Source of the DNA: Clostridiales bacterium
GTDB lineage: Bacteria; Bacillota; Clostridia; Lachnospirales; Lachnospiraceae
NCBI GenBank assembly: GCA_021204005.1
Contig: JAJQAD010000192.1
Coordinates: forward strand, 1 to 46,777
Direction: 5' to 3'
Length of the DNA stretch: 46,777 nt
Under the pieces are notes generated by a model. That model was not told the origin of the DNA. It made no database searches and was given only the letters and a program-made list of their open reading frames with translations. Positions 1 through 8,340 of the stretch are shown here, piece by piece (the stretch's first letter is position 1; each line of letters starts with the position of its first letter). Position numbers and translations under genes: made by a program.

Positions 1-68
1 ATCCATCACATTTTCCTCTCTTTCCAATACAATATCTATGAGTATCCGCTTTTATCGCTCTGAGCCGG

Positions 69-1088
69 TTATTCCCAAAGAAGCTCATCACCAAGATTCA
101 TCTTTCCGTTATACTCCGCAGCCCGCTCTTCCAATGTCCTGTGTTTCATCATTATCATATCCTGCCCTAAAAACACATTATGCTCTTGCTCTGACGACAT
201 CTGTATCAGATACCGGTTCAGCTCCGACACAAACCAACCAACGGCCGGATCGGGATTTTCCTTCTTCCACGCAGCGCCGATGCCGCAGGCGGTGCTGCTG
301 CTGTCCAGCGGACTGTACGCCAGCGAAGCTTTTACATAATCCTTGATCTTATACGGCAGTATCGTAATCCCCAGCCCGGACTCGACGGCAAACAGGATTT
401 CCTCCATGGAATCATAGGTATGAACCACACGCGGGATAAAATTCAGATCGCGGCACACCTGGTTAATCTGCCGGCTCATATAAGCCGCTCTATTCGGATC
501 GAACATCAGAAACGGCTCCGTAGCAATCTTGTCATAATCAATCTTAAAATTCTGCAGGCACGGGTGATCCGTGCGGCAGACCAGGCAATAATGATCCTCA
601 TGAATCTTCCGCGTGTTATAATTTTTCCTGTGCGCCAGATCTTCCATCAGAGAAAAATAGATGTCAAACTGATCCTCCTCGATCGCGGACAACACACCGA
701 GCGCATCCAGCCGGTGCAGCGAAATCTCCACCTGCGGATACTCGCGGTGAAACCGGGCGATCACCTCCGGCAGAAAATACTTGCAGGGACTGGCCAGATA
801 GGCGACAGACAGCCGCATCGTCCCGGAAGTATCCAGCGTGCGCAGACGTTCCCGGCTCACAGATTCCATGTCCAGCATCCGCTTGGCATCCTCCAGGAAA
901 AGCTCACCGGCCTTTGTCAGCACCACTCCTCTGGAAGTACGGGAGAAAAGCTTCGCCCCCAGTTCCTTCTCCAGATCGGAGATCTGATGACTGATGGCGG
1001 GCTGCGTCATGTAAAACTCCTTGGCCGCCTCTGAAAAACTCAGGTGCTTCGCCGCCGAGAGGAAATAATTCAGTTGGGCAGTGTTCAT
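69..1088 (-). CDS. LysR family transcriptional regulator
   Basis: DNA-binding regulator of the LysR family. Residues 1-60 form the typical winged HTH (NYFLSAAKHLSFSEAA, then TQPAISHQISDLEKELG and LFSR), and residues 90-295 fit the periplasmic-binding-like effector domain. At 339 aa it is somewhat longer than the usual 300 because of a charged C-terminal tail of about 35 residues. The ATG overlaps the stop of the upstream antitoxin gene by four bases (ATGA), so the two are probably translated together. LysR proteins often control a divergent neighbour, here the flavin reductase starting at 1615, but its ligand is not recognisable. Downstream, at bases 4-6 (minus strand), there is an ATG preceded by AGAGGA, which may start the next gene beyond the left edge; two codons are too few to call it. 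Confidence 0.93.
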   Translation of the reverse strand: MNTAQLNYFLSAAKHLSFSEAAKEFYMTQPAISHQISDLEKELGAKLFSRTSRGVVLTKAGELFLEDAKRMLDMESVSRERLRTLDTSGTMRLSVAYLASPCKYFLPEVIARFHREYPQVEISLHRLDALGVLSAIEEDQFDIYFSLMEDLAHRKNYNTRKIHEDHYCLVCRTDHPCLQNFKIDYDKIATEPFLMFDPNRAAYMSRQINQVCRDLNFIPRVVHTYDSMEEILFAVESGLGITILPYKIKDYVKASLAYSPLDSSSTACGIGAAWKKENPDPAVGWFVSELNRYLIQMSSEQEHNVFLGQDMIMMKHRTLEERAAEYNGKMNLGDELLWE

Positions 1089-1378
1089 TGCTTTAACCTC
1101 ATATCAGAAATTACGGTTTTTGCCTCTCTCTGTTGTCCCTGCGCACTATGTTCTCTCGCCACACTTAACCTCTCCAGGATTTCATCTTCAGACATTGCTA
1201 TATACGGATTCACCTCCGCCGGATTTCTTTTAATCTCAAAGGGGAATCCATTATTTGCCACAGCCTGTGTCAAAAAAATTCTGATTGCAGACGTTGTATC
1301 CGTTCCTAATTCCTTAAACAGCCTGTCAGATTTTCTCTTTAAATCATCATCTACTCTGAGTTGAATTGTGCTTGCCAT
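1085..1378 (-). CDS. RelB/DinJ family antitoxin, no toxin partner seen
   Basis: A 97-aa protein whose first 55 residues match the ribbon-helix-helix antitoxins of the RelB/DinJ family: a beta strand (TIQLRVDDDLK) followed by helices with the family phrase TSAIRIFLTQAVANNGFPFEI. In classic modules the antitoxin gene is followed directly by a RelE/YafQ-type RNase. Here the next gene, overlapping by ATGA, is a LysR regulator, and no RelE-like frame exists on either side. The ribosome site is AAAGGAGGTG a few bases before the ATG. Its own promoter contains two GTTGCA direct repeats in the spacer, suggesting autoregulation. It may be a solitary antitoxin, a remnant, or a DNA-binding protein now tied to the LysR gene. 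Confidence 0.85.
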   Translation of the reverse strand: MASTIQLRVDDDLKRKSDRLFKELGTDTTSAIRIFLTQAVANNGFPFEIKRNPAEVNPYIAMSEDEILERLSVAREHSAQGQQREAKTVISDMRLKQ

Positions 1379-1400
1379 ATATATGCACCTCCTTTATGCT

Positions 1401-1429
1401 AATATAATGCAACATCATTGCAACGTCAA
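1401..1429 (-). promoter_or_regulatory. Promoter and candidate operator of the relB-like/lysR pair
   Basis: On the minus strand, TTGACG (1429-1424) and TATATT (1406-1401) are separated by exactly 17 bases. The spacer contains two GTTGCA direct repeats 11 bases apart. The position between -35 and -10 is where an autorepressing RHH antitoxin would bind; that role is inference. Confidence 0.65.
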
Positions 1430-1614
1430 TGTATTTTCATTTATTGTCAATAAATTATTATTCCATTTATCTAAAATCAAAACTTATTTTCATCCTGTAA
1501 ACAGCCTCCAGTCTGTCATAAAAAATTTTTATACCTGATGTAAAAATGCATAATTTCTCATTTTTTCCCGTCCGTGTTACAATTTTAAATAACAATTTGA
1601 GGAGGTACGACACT

Positions 1615-3606
1615 ATGAAATTTGAGCATTTACTCAGCCCCATGAAAGTGGGAAACAAAGTCTATCGCAACCGCATCGTCAGCGCGCCCATGGCTTTCGG
1701 CCTGATCGTGCAGAACCCGGACGCCCGCGAATTTTCCTATCGGAAGCTGGAGGGACCGGCTCGCGGCGGTAACGCCTGCGTCATCGTCGGAGAGACGGAC
1801 GTCAACTTTGTCGACGCCGTACGTATCCCGGGATTCCGCCCCTTTGACTTTGCAAAACCGGAAGAGGACATGGAGACCTTCAACGCCGTAGCCGAGTACG
1901 CAAAGCGCATCAAGAGACACGGCGCCATCGCTTTGGCTGAGCTGGTTCACTGCGGCAAGGAAAAAGTGCCGTATCGCCCGGAGGAGGAATGCATCGGTCC
2001 CGTGGAAACCGTGAACATCGCCGGTATCAAGGCCCGCCCGATGACCAAAGACGATATGGACCGCATCGCCAACGATTTTGCCACAGCAGCTATCTACATG
2101 AAAAAAGCCGGTTTTGACGGTGTTTTAATCCACGGCGGACACGGGTTTATCTTCACCCAGTTCCTCTCCCCGCTGATGAACACCAGAACCGATGAATACG
2201 GCGGCTCCCTGGTAAACCGCGGCAGATTCCCGAAACAGATTTTAAAAACCATCCGCGAAGCGGTAGGCGATGATTTCCTGATCGAGCTGCGCATTGACGG
2301 CACCGACCACCAACCCGGCGGCATCACCCCGGAGGAGACCGGTGAATTTGTAAAATCGGTGGAGGAATACATCACTTCCGTCCATGTCACCTGCGGCATC
2401 TATGAGGAATCCGTAAAATCCGGCACCGAGAGCAGCATGTTCCACCCGCACGGACTGAACATCGAACCCGCCTCCATTGTAAAGTCCTACACCAGCCTGC
2501 CGGTCGGCGCTGTGGGCGGCATCAACTCCCCGGAAATGTGCGAGGAAGCCATCGCCAGCGGAAAAATTGATTTTGTCATCCTGGGACGCCAGATGCTGGC
2601 CGACCCGGAGTTTACCAGAAAATGTATGAACGGCGAAGAAGACCGCATCCGCCGGTGCCTGCGCTGCTACAAATGCTTCCCCGGTTCCCCGGAGGAGGGC
2701 TACGACGACCTGCCGTTTACCAGCGAAGAACTGGCGCTCTACGTCGGACACTGCACGATCAACCCGCTCGCGCATCTGCCGTTTGACCCGGATGCACTTC
2801 CGGATCCGAAAAAATCCGCAAATGTGCTGGTGATCGGCGGCGGCGCAGCTGGACTGCAGACCGCTATCACAGCGGCAGACCGCGGCCACAAAGTGACCAT
2901 CGCGGAGAAATCCGACAAGCTTGGCGACCTGCTTTACTTCACAGATGTCGATATCGACAAACCGGATCTTCGGAATTTCAAAAACCTGCTGATCCGCGAG
3001 GTGGAGCGCCGGGATATCACGGTGAAACTGAACACGGAAGTGACGCCGGAATACATTAAGAATACCGCACCCGACGCCGTCATCCTGGCAACCGGAAGCA
3101 CGCCTTCCCGCCCTCCTGTAAAAGGCATCGAAAATGCGCATCAGGCCATGGCCATCTATGACCAGACCATCGACTGCGGCAAGAAAGTCGTGATGATCGG
3201 CGGCGGCCTGGTCGGCTGCGAAGCCGGACTCTACCTGCAGAAGACAGACCATGAAGTGACCGTCGTGGAGATGCTCGACCGCGTGGCAAACGAGTCCTTC
3301 GGTATGTACCGCGAAGCGCTTGTATGGGAGATGGAAAAAACCGGCATGAAATCTATGCCGAAGACGAAATGTCTGGAGATTAAGCCGGACAGCGTCACCG
3401 TAGAAAACGCGGACGGCGTGCAGACGCTGGAAGCGGATACCGTGCTCTACGCGCTGGGCATGCGGACCGTCGACTCCTCCGCACTGGAAGCTGCTGCAAA
3501 GGAAATCGGAGCGGAAGTATTCACTGTAGGCGACGCCATCAAACCGGGCAAGGTAGACCAGGCCACCCGGAGCGGATATCTGGCAGGCGTGGATATTGCG
3601 AAATAA
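1615..3606 (+). CDS. Old Yellow Enzyme-type NADH:flavin oxidoreductase (FMN/4Fe-4S/FAD)
   Basis: A 663-aa enzyme of the 2,4-dienoyl-CoA reductase/BaiCD/enoate-reductase class. Residues 1-340 form the FMN TIM barrel, with the HGGHGFIFTQFLSPL segment near 173-187 and TRTDEYGGS after it. Cysteines 348, 351, 354 and 380 (CLRCYKC, then GHC) fit the Fe-S site. A dinucleotide fold begins at VIGGGAAG (about 406) and a second at MIGGG (about 530), giving the usual FAD and NAD(P)H domains. The first Cys group has the spacing C-x2-C-x2-C. Electrons should pass from NAD(P)H via FAD and Fe-S to FMN and onto an activated C=C bond. The substrate cannot be read from sequence; gut homologues act on bile acids, steroids, flavonoids and enoates. 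The start chosen has a strong site (GAGGAGGT, 7-8 bases before the ATG); an in-frame ATG at 1546 lies in the promoter region and lacks one. It is divergent from the LysR gene. Confidence 0.93.
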   Translation: MKFEHLLSPMKVGNKVYRNRIVSAPMAFGLIVQNPDAREFSYRKLEGPARGGNACVIVGETDVNFVDAVRIPGFRPFDFAKPEEDMETFNAVAEYAKRIKRHGAIALAELVHCGKEKVPYRPEEECIGPVETVNIAGIKARPMTKDDMDRIANDFATAAIYMKKAGFDGVLIHGGHGFIFTQFLSPLMNTRTDEYGGSLVNRGRFPKQILKTIREAVGDDFLIELRIDGTDHQPGGITPEETGEFVKSVEEYITSVHVTCGIYEESVKSGTESSMFHPHGLNIEPASIVKSYTSLPVGAVGGINSPEMCEEAIASGKIDFVILGRQMLADPEFTRKCMNGEEDRIRRCLRCYKCFPGSPEEGYDDLPFTSEELALYVGHCTINPLAHLPFDPDALPDPKKSANVLVIGGGAAGLQTAITAADRGHKVTIAEKSDKLGDLLYFTDVDIDKPDLRNFKNLLIREVERRDITVKLNTEVTPEYIKNTAPDAVILATGSTPSRPPVKGIENAHQAMAIYDQTIDCGKKVVMIGGGLVGCEAGLYLQKTDHEVTVVEMLDRVANESFGMYREALVWEMEKTGMKSMPKTKCLEIKPDSVTVENADGVQTLEADTVLYALGMRTVDSSALEAAAKEIGAEVFTVGDAIKPGKVDQATRSGYLAGVDIAK

Positions 3607-4008
3607 GAATTACAACAGAGCAAAGCGCCTGCGTATAAAAAGCTGATAACCAATAGCATTTTCATCCACGAAACTGCAAATTACGTTAAATGAGCCGAAA
3701 CGAGCCGGCATGTCAAAAAATGACATGCCGGCTCATTCATTTCATACATCTCTGAAATTCCATTCCTCCGGACATTTTGAAAAGCATCCGCTTAATAAAT
3801 ATCTCACAAGCATCCGTTACTGCCCATTCATATACATCTCATATAGCCATTTCAATACCTTCATAGACTTTTCGCCCTTTTATTGAATAATTATCCTTAC
3901 CCCGTATCGGAACCTGAGTTCATTTAAAAGACTGATTCCCCTAATACTCTGCTGCATTGGCCCTGTCATTTCGCCAGAACAGCGGATGCATTACAGGCAA
4001 TCGTACTT
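3607..4008. other. Intergenic region without a gene
   Basis: About 400 bases between two converging units. Apart from the strong inverted repeat at 3702-3734, no gene, RNA or repeat is recognised here. The sequence is AT-richer than the flanking genes. Confidence 0.6.
3702..3734. terminator. Perfect 14-bp inverted repeat, probable bidirectional terminator
   Basis: GAGCCGGCATGTCA pairs fully with TGACATGCCGGCTC around a five-A loop, about 95 bases after the flavin reductase stop. It lies between converging genes. The T-run after the stem is weak on both strands, so termination is likely but not certain. Confidence 0.65.
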
Positions 4009-4386
4009 TTATCTGACTTCCGCCACAACCTCAATCTCAATCAGACCGCCCTTCGGCAGGTTGGCCACCTCCACGCAGGACCGCGCCGGTACCTCACCGG
4101 TAAAAAACTCGCCGTAAATCTCATTTACCTTTGCAAAATCTGCAATATCCGCAAGGAAAATGGATGTCTTTACCACATGATCCAGATCGGAACCGCATCC
4201 CTCCAATACTGTCTTAATATTTTCCAGGCTCTGCCGGGTCTGGGCCTCGATGCCCTCCGGAAGGCTTCCGTCCGCCGGGATTAATCCAAGTTGCCCGGAG
4301 GTAAACACCAGGTTCCCCGTCTTTACCGCGTGGACATAAGGTCCCACCGCCGCCGGCGCCCCTGTTACATTGATTGATTCTTTCAT
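4009..4386 (-). CDS. ridA: RidA/YjgF family enamine/imine deaminase
   Basis: A 125-aa protein covering the whole RidA family length. Family marks are GPYVHAVKTGNLVFTSGQLG near the N-terminus, PARSCVEV with the conserved arginine at 102, and the C-terminal GGLIEIEVVA. RidA forms cytosolic trimers that hydrolyse reactive 2-aminoacrylate-type enamines released by PLP enzymes. A GAAGGATG site lies seven bases before the ATG. It is the last gene of the minus-strand unit that includes a MoeA paralog and an ABC importer, but 249 bases separate it from the MoeA gene, so it could also be transcribed on its own. No PLP enzyme is nearby, so its tie to molybdenum or tungsten metabolism is unexplained. 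Confidence 0.93.
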   Translation of the reverse strand: MKESINVTGAPAAVGPYVHAVKTGNLVFTSGQLGLIPADGSLPEGIEAQTRQSLENIKTVLEGCGSDLDHVVKTSIFLADIADFAKVNEIYGEFFTGEVPARSCVEVANLPKGGLIEIEVVAEVR

Positions 4387-4430
4387 GTTTTCATCCTTCT
4401 TTCTATTATTAGTTTCTATAATAAACGGGT

Positions 4431-4450
4431 ATGACTGCTAACGCAGTCAT
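4431..4450. repeat. Short hairpin in the ridA upstream region
   Basis: ATGACTGC and GCAGTCAT form an 8-bp stem with a four-base loop, about 45 bases upstream of the ridA ATG. Between the MoeA-like stop and ridA (4387-4635) nothing else is recognised. It could be an operator or part of a 5' leader; there is no evidence to choose. Confidence 0.45.
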
Positions 4451-4635
4451 CATTATCTATAAAAGTCGATTGCAACTGTGCATAAGTTCGATCACGGAAG
4501 CCAGAGATTTCCTATCCTATCCGCTCTACGTACTTCGCACACGCTTTCTCTATCCAATAACATTTATACTGTAGCATCCAGTCTCCTTTTAGTCAATTAC
4601 GATTTACTAATTTATGTTTGACTTATTTAAGATCC

Positions 4636-5853
4636 TCAAGGCATTCTCCGCAACAGTTCCACTTCGATAATCTCCCCCGCTCCATGACTTTTCTCACCCA
4701 ACGCAGAGATATACACCGCATCCGCCGTCAGGGCTGCCGCCGAGCCGACAGCTCCGGGACCGCGCAAAGACAGGATATCTGCCAAGTAAGGAGCCGCGCT
4801 GCTTTCCGGCGCTTTCTCCAGGCAGACGGCTGACATAGCAGAGAAAAAGGGCGGCACCTGAAAAGGCCGCTTCAGGATCGCTTTCACGCGCGCCCGCTCC
4901 GGCACCGGAATACCGAGCGCACGGCAAACCAACGGCCTCACTGCCCAATCCATATTATAAAAAGCAGCAAAAGACGGTCCGGCCAGGTTCAAAACCAGTT
5001 TATCACCCACCATAGCTGCGCTGAGCGGGCGTCCCGGAACCGCCGCTACTCCATGAAAAAGAGAACTTCCTTTCTCCGCTAAAATCCCGGCGCAATAATC
5101 TTCGCCGCCCTTTGAAGTGCCCGCGTTCACAAGCAGAATATCACACTCCGGCAGCAATTTATCCATAGCACTGGCGAGAATCACCCTGTCATCCCGCACA
5201 ATGGGATGCAGCACCGGTTCCGCTCCCATATCCCGAAGCATCTGACATACCATCACGCTGTTCGTGTCAAAATTCTGCCCTCGCTCCGGCACCGCCCCCA
5301 TCGGCACTAATTCACTTCCTGTAGGCAAAAAAGCAACACGCGGTTTTTTCACAACCGGCACCGCATCCATTCCTCCCATTGCAATTGCGGCCATTTCTGT
5401 TGCGTGAAGAATCCGCCCTGCGCTGCATAAAAGAGATCCTCTCCTTACATCCGCCCCCTGCGGCTTTACGTTAAATCCCCGGGATGCATTCACTTTTTCC
5501 GGAAGCCTTATACCGCCGTTTTTCAGAAATTCCACATTTTCTATGGCAATGACCGCATCATAATCATCCGGAAAATCATCCCCGGTATCCGCCCTCACAT
5601 AATCCCGCCCGGGCATCCATTGGCTTGTGTCCGGCATACCGTTTGTAAAAGAGGCGGACCGCATCGCAATTCCATCCATCTGTGACGCCCTGACCACGGG
5701 CAGGTTATATTTAGCAAACTGATCCTCAGCCAGTACCCGGCCGTCTGCTTCCTTGAGCGGCACGATTTCCGTCTTCCGCTCCGGTGTCCACGCTGCAAAC
5801 ATCCGTTTTAACGCTTCTTCCTTTGAAATCAAATCTTTTACATCTGAACGCAT
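4636..5853 (-). CDS. MoeA-like molybdopterin metal-insertion protein (paralog 2)
   Basis: A 405-aa MoeA-family protein. MoeA inserts molybdate (or tungstate) into adenylylated molybdopterin. Recognisable parts are RASQMDGIAM (about 55-64, usually MDGYA), the MPT-binding MoCF domain with PTGSELVPMG, NAGTSKGGEDY where canonical MoeA has SGGVSVGDYD, HGVAAVPGRPLSAA, and NLAGPSFAAF in place of GLPGNPVSA. The altered SGGVS and PGNP motifs mark it as a diverged paralog of the MoeA in the fusion at 15441. The chosen start has AGAGGAG seven bases upstream; the longer in-frame ATG at 5886 lacks one. It follows a FecCD-type importer on the same strand, which suggests that it handles the metal brought in by that importer. 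Tungsten versus molybdenum specificity cannot be read from sequence. Confidence 0.87.
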   Translation of the reverse strand: MRSDVKDLISKEEALKRMFAAWTPERKTEIVPLKEADGRVLAEDQFAKYNLPVVRASQMDGIAMRSASFTNGMPDTSQWMPGRDYVRADTGDDFPDDYDAVIAIENVEFLKNGGIRLPEKVNASRGFNVKPQGADVRRGSLLCSAGRILHATEMAAIAMGGMDAVPVVKKPRVAFLPTGSELVPMGAVPERGQNFDTNSVMVCQMLRDMGAEPVLHPIVRDDRVILASAMDKLLPECDILLVNAGTSKGGEDYCAGILAEKGSSLFHGVAAVPGRPLSAAMVGDKLVLNLAGPSFAAFYNMDWAVRPLVCRALGIPVPERARVKAILKRPFQVPPFFSAMSAVCLEKAPESSAAPYLADILSLRGPGAVGSAAALTADAVYISALGEKSHGAGEIIEVELLRRMP

Positions 5854-6126
5854 TCCAAATCTCCTCTGTTCTTTTTTCACTGACAACCATTAATCCCGAA
5901 CAACCGCGCATATATACTTACTATTATAAACATACCCGCAAATGATCACAACAGATTTCTTACACACAACTGCGCATACAACAGGCAAGGGGATGAGAAT
6001 TCCCATCCCCTTCACTGCGGGCAGCACGCTGTGCTGTCCCGAAAAACTGCTTCTTTTGAAAAGTATTTCCTGCCTCACAGCACAAGAATCCTGTCTCAGA
6101 AACCGATACGCTGTGAGCTGCAACTT
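5854..6126. other. Intra-unit gap with hairpin
   Basis: A 273-base gap between the binding-protein gene and the MoeA paralog. It holds an inverted repeat at 5987-6012 (AAGGGGATG / CATCCCCTT, 8-base loop) that could lower transcription into the MoeA gene. No T-run follows on the minus strand, so this is not a canonical terminator. No small gene is recognised. Confidence 0.45.
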
Positions 6127-7347
6127 TTAATCACAGTAAATAGCCGCCAGCTGCTCCTCTGTAAGTTCCACCCCGTACATGTAGCTGAAATATTCAGAAA
6201 CCGTCTCTGTCAGATCATAGTTCACATAATCCGGATATACAATCGATGCACAGTACAGGCATCCCAGCACCCGCAGGCTGTTGGGAGAACGGTCAAACCA
6301 ATTCTGAGGCATCAGCGGAATCTGATACACGTCCCCGTTCTGGACCGCAGTGATGCCGGACCACTCATCAGAGGTGGTGATATCCTGGTAAGCAGGCTGC
6401 ATCCACACAAAGATATACTCCGGATCCCACTGGACAACCTGTTCCAAAGTTACTTCCTCCAGGCCGCCCATGCCGGACATGGAAATATCATCCCCCACGC
6501 AGTTTTCCAGTCCGCAGAATTCAAACACTGCCGCATGCATGGAGCCAACCGCCTCTGTAAACAGTCCGTCTGTCTGCTCTGCATAGTAATAGGTCGGGAC
6601 ATCGGCCGCTGCTACCGCAGCCTCCGCAGCTTCTGTCACCTGGTCCAGCAAACCCTGCAGATAAACGGAGACATCATATCCCCGCTGCGCTGCGCCAAAC
6701 CAGAGGCCGATATTTGCCGCGCATTCCGCGGAATCCGCGATATCACGGCTCAGGCAGATAACCGGAATCCCATACTCCTCCGCTGTCTCATCCGCAGAAG
6801 CCACGGTAGCTGCCAGACCATCCTCTGTACAATCGTATGTATTGATAATGACATCCGGGCTGACGGCCAGGATATTCTCCTCATTCGCGGTGCTATCCCC
6901 GTAATTGCCGCCGATCGTCTCCAGATCACTGACAGACTCCGGGTAATAGGCCAGCGCCTCATCCTCGAACTCTGCTGCCCAGCCGATAATCTGATCGGGC
7001 ACGATCGCGCATAGCCATCCCTCCGCGGTAGGGCTGGAATTCCAGATGGTAGGATTCGCCTTAAAGGTGACCTCGCGACCCGCCATGTCGGTGATGGTGA
7101 TATTGCCGTCCTCATCAGGCTCCAGATCTTCCACAGTAACTGTTTCCTCTGCTTCTTCCACATCAGCTGCCTCTTCAGCCTCCGTTTCACTTTCCGATGT
7201 CTCCTCTGTCTCTGACACGGAGACATCCTCCGCTTCCGCACTTTGTCCGGCAGCACTGTCGTCACTTGCAGAGCCGCAGCCTGCCAGCAGCGTAAGTCCC
7301 AGCGCTGACGCCAGGAAAAGTGAACTGAATCTTTTCATGTTTCTCAT
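6127..7347 (-). CDS. ABC importer substrate-binding lipoprotein, BtuF/FecB fold
   Basis: A 406-aa exported lipoprotein. The signal peptide ends in the lipobox LLAGC with lipidated Cys24, followed by an acidic Ser/Glu linker to about residue 75. The mature part starts ITDMAGREVTFKANP, the usual opening of the class-III periplasmic-binding fold. It continues with NILAVSPDVIINTYD and ends with NWFDRSPNSLRVLG, typical of FecB-like proteins. This fold carries siderophores, haem, cobalamin or, in the Haemophilus MolBCA and archaeal MolA type, molybdate and tungstate. The position next to molybdenum cofactor genes and behind a ModE-type operator favours an oxyanion. The first ATG is chosen because GGAAGG lies eight bases upstream. 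Confidence 0.88.
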   Translation of the reverse strand: MRNMKRFSSLFLASALGLTLLAGCGSASDDSAAGQSAEAEDVSVSETEETSESETEAEEAADVEEAEETVTVEDLEPDEDGNITITDMAGREVTFKANPTIWNSSPTAEGWLCAIVPDQIIGWAAEFEDEALAYYPESVSDLETIGGNYGDSTANEENILAVSPDVIINTYDCTEDGLAATVASADETAEEYGIPVICLSRDIADSAECAANIGLWFGAAQRGYDVSVYLQGLLDQVTEAAEAAVAAADVPTYYYAEQTDGLFTEAVGSMHAAVFEFCGLENCVGDDISMSGMGGLEEVTLEQVVQWDPEYIFVWMQPAYQDITTSDEWSGITAVQNGDVYQIPLMPQNWFDRSPNSLRVLGCLYCASIVYPDYVNYDLTETVSEYFSYMYGVELTEEQLAAIYCD

Positions 7348-7402
7348 TTTTTTATCCTTCCTTTTCTATATATTTGTTGCCGTTTCCGGCAGCATAAGCA
7401 AA

Positions 7403-7550
7403 ATTAATCGTAACTGTTCAGCACCTTCACAGTTACGAAGAAAAGTCCATTTGAAATCGCTGCGCGATGGGACTTTTCCCTGTTCAATTTACTTCATCAG
7501 ACGCACTTCGCAGCAAGTGCGAAGTACTGACCAGAATAGTTACGGTTAAT
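7403..7550. repeat. Compact structured intergenic element of about 148 bp
   Basis: The whole gap between the ATPase and binding-protein genes folds into nested stems. An outer 13-bp pair (ATTAATCGTAACT near 7403-7415 with AGTTACGGTTAAT at 7538-7550, one wobble) encloses three hairpins: TAACTG/CAGTTA (7411-7434), AAAAGTCCAT with ATGGGACTTTT (7441-7476), and ACTTCGCA/TGCGAAGT (about 7505-7525). Terminal pairing plus inner hairpins resembles a non-autonomous palindromic mobile repeat. An RNA stability element between cistrons is the alternative. Confidence 0.6.
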
Positions 7551-7554
7551 CTTT

Positions 7555-8340
7555 CTACTGCTCTTTCATCACGGGGACACATCCCCGGATTACCTTTCCC
7601 TCCCACTCTGCGGTTGTGATACACACATCAATACCATAAACCCGGCGCATATTCTCCGGCGTCATCACGGTCTCCGGTGCACCACGTATGATTTCACCGT
7701 TTCGCGCCAGCAAAAGCACATCGGTACCGCAGAGAAACACGTGATCCGGCGTATGTGTCGTCATAATCACAATAATTCCCTGCGAAGCCAGTCTTTTTAC
7801 CGTTTCAAGCACCATGACCTGGTTTGCAAAATCAAGATTTGCCGCCGGCTCGTCCATTAGCAAAATCTTCGGCGACTGCACGAGCGCACGGGCAATCAAT
7901 ACCATCTGCCTTTCTCCTCCGCTGATTTGCGTGTAAACCCTGCTGCCCAGATGGGCAATGCCAACAGAATTCAGAATCTCATCCGCAAACGCATAGTCAC
8001 TTTCTGTGGGTGCGGAAAACATTCCGATACGCGAAACACACCCCATAACCACCACCTGCTGCACCGTATACGGAAACGGCGGCGTATGAGACTGCGGCAC
8101 AAACCCCATCACTCTTGCGCGGCGGCGCGCTCCCCACTTTATCATGGATTCCCCATCCACCTGTATATCGCCGCCGATACCCGGCAGAAGACCCATCAAT
8201 GTCTTAAACAGAGTCGTTTTTCCCACCCCGTTCGGTCCGAGTATGCAGAACACCGCTCCGCTCTCAACTGAGAAACTTAAGTCAGACACAACCGCCTTTC
8301 CCTGATAGCCGCAGCTGACATTGTCCACCGAAAAAATCAT
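7555..8340 (-). CDS. ABC importer ATPase, FecE/BtuD type
   Basis: A 261-aa ATP-binding subunit. Walker A is GPNGVGKT at 35-42, the Q-loop lies in GFVPQSH, the signature is SGGERQ, Walker B is ILLMDEPAANLD, and the H-loop lies in TTHTPDH. Its length and C-terminal shape fit the iron/cobalamin/MolC group, without the TOBE domain of ModC. The ATG overlaps the permease stop by four bases (ATGA), so the two subunits are translationally coupled. It powers the permease encoded just upstream. The binding-protein gene follows after a 207-base structured gap. Confidence 0.94.
   Translation of the reverse strand: MIFSVDNVSCGYQGKAVVSDLSFSVESGAVFCILGPNGVGKTTLFKTLMGLLPGIGGDIQVDGESMIKWGARRRARVMGFVPQSHTPPFPYTVQQVVVMGCVSRIGMFSAPTESDYAFADEILNSVGIAHLGSRVYTQISGGERQMVLIARALVQSPKILLMDEPAANLDFANQVMVLETVKRLASQGIIVIMTTHTPDHVFLCGTDVLLLARNGEIIRGAPETVMTPENMRRVYGIDVCITTAEWEGKVIRGCVPVMKEQ

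Noticed and set aside
420-1034. Long plus-strand frame opposite lysR
   Set aside because: It has no ribosome site, an unlike amino acid composition, and lies antisense to a clear LysR gene.
2242-3252. Long minus-strand frame opposite the flavin reductase
   Set aside because: It mirrors the GC-rich codon positions of the real gene and has no recognisable domain.
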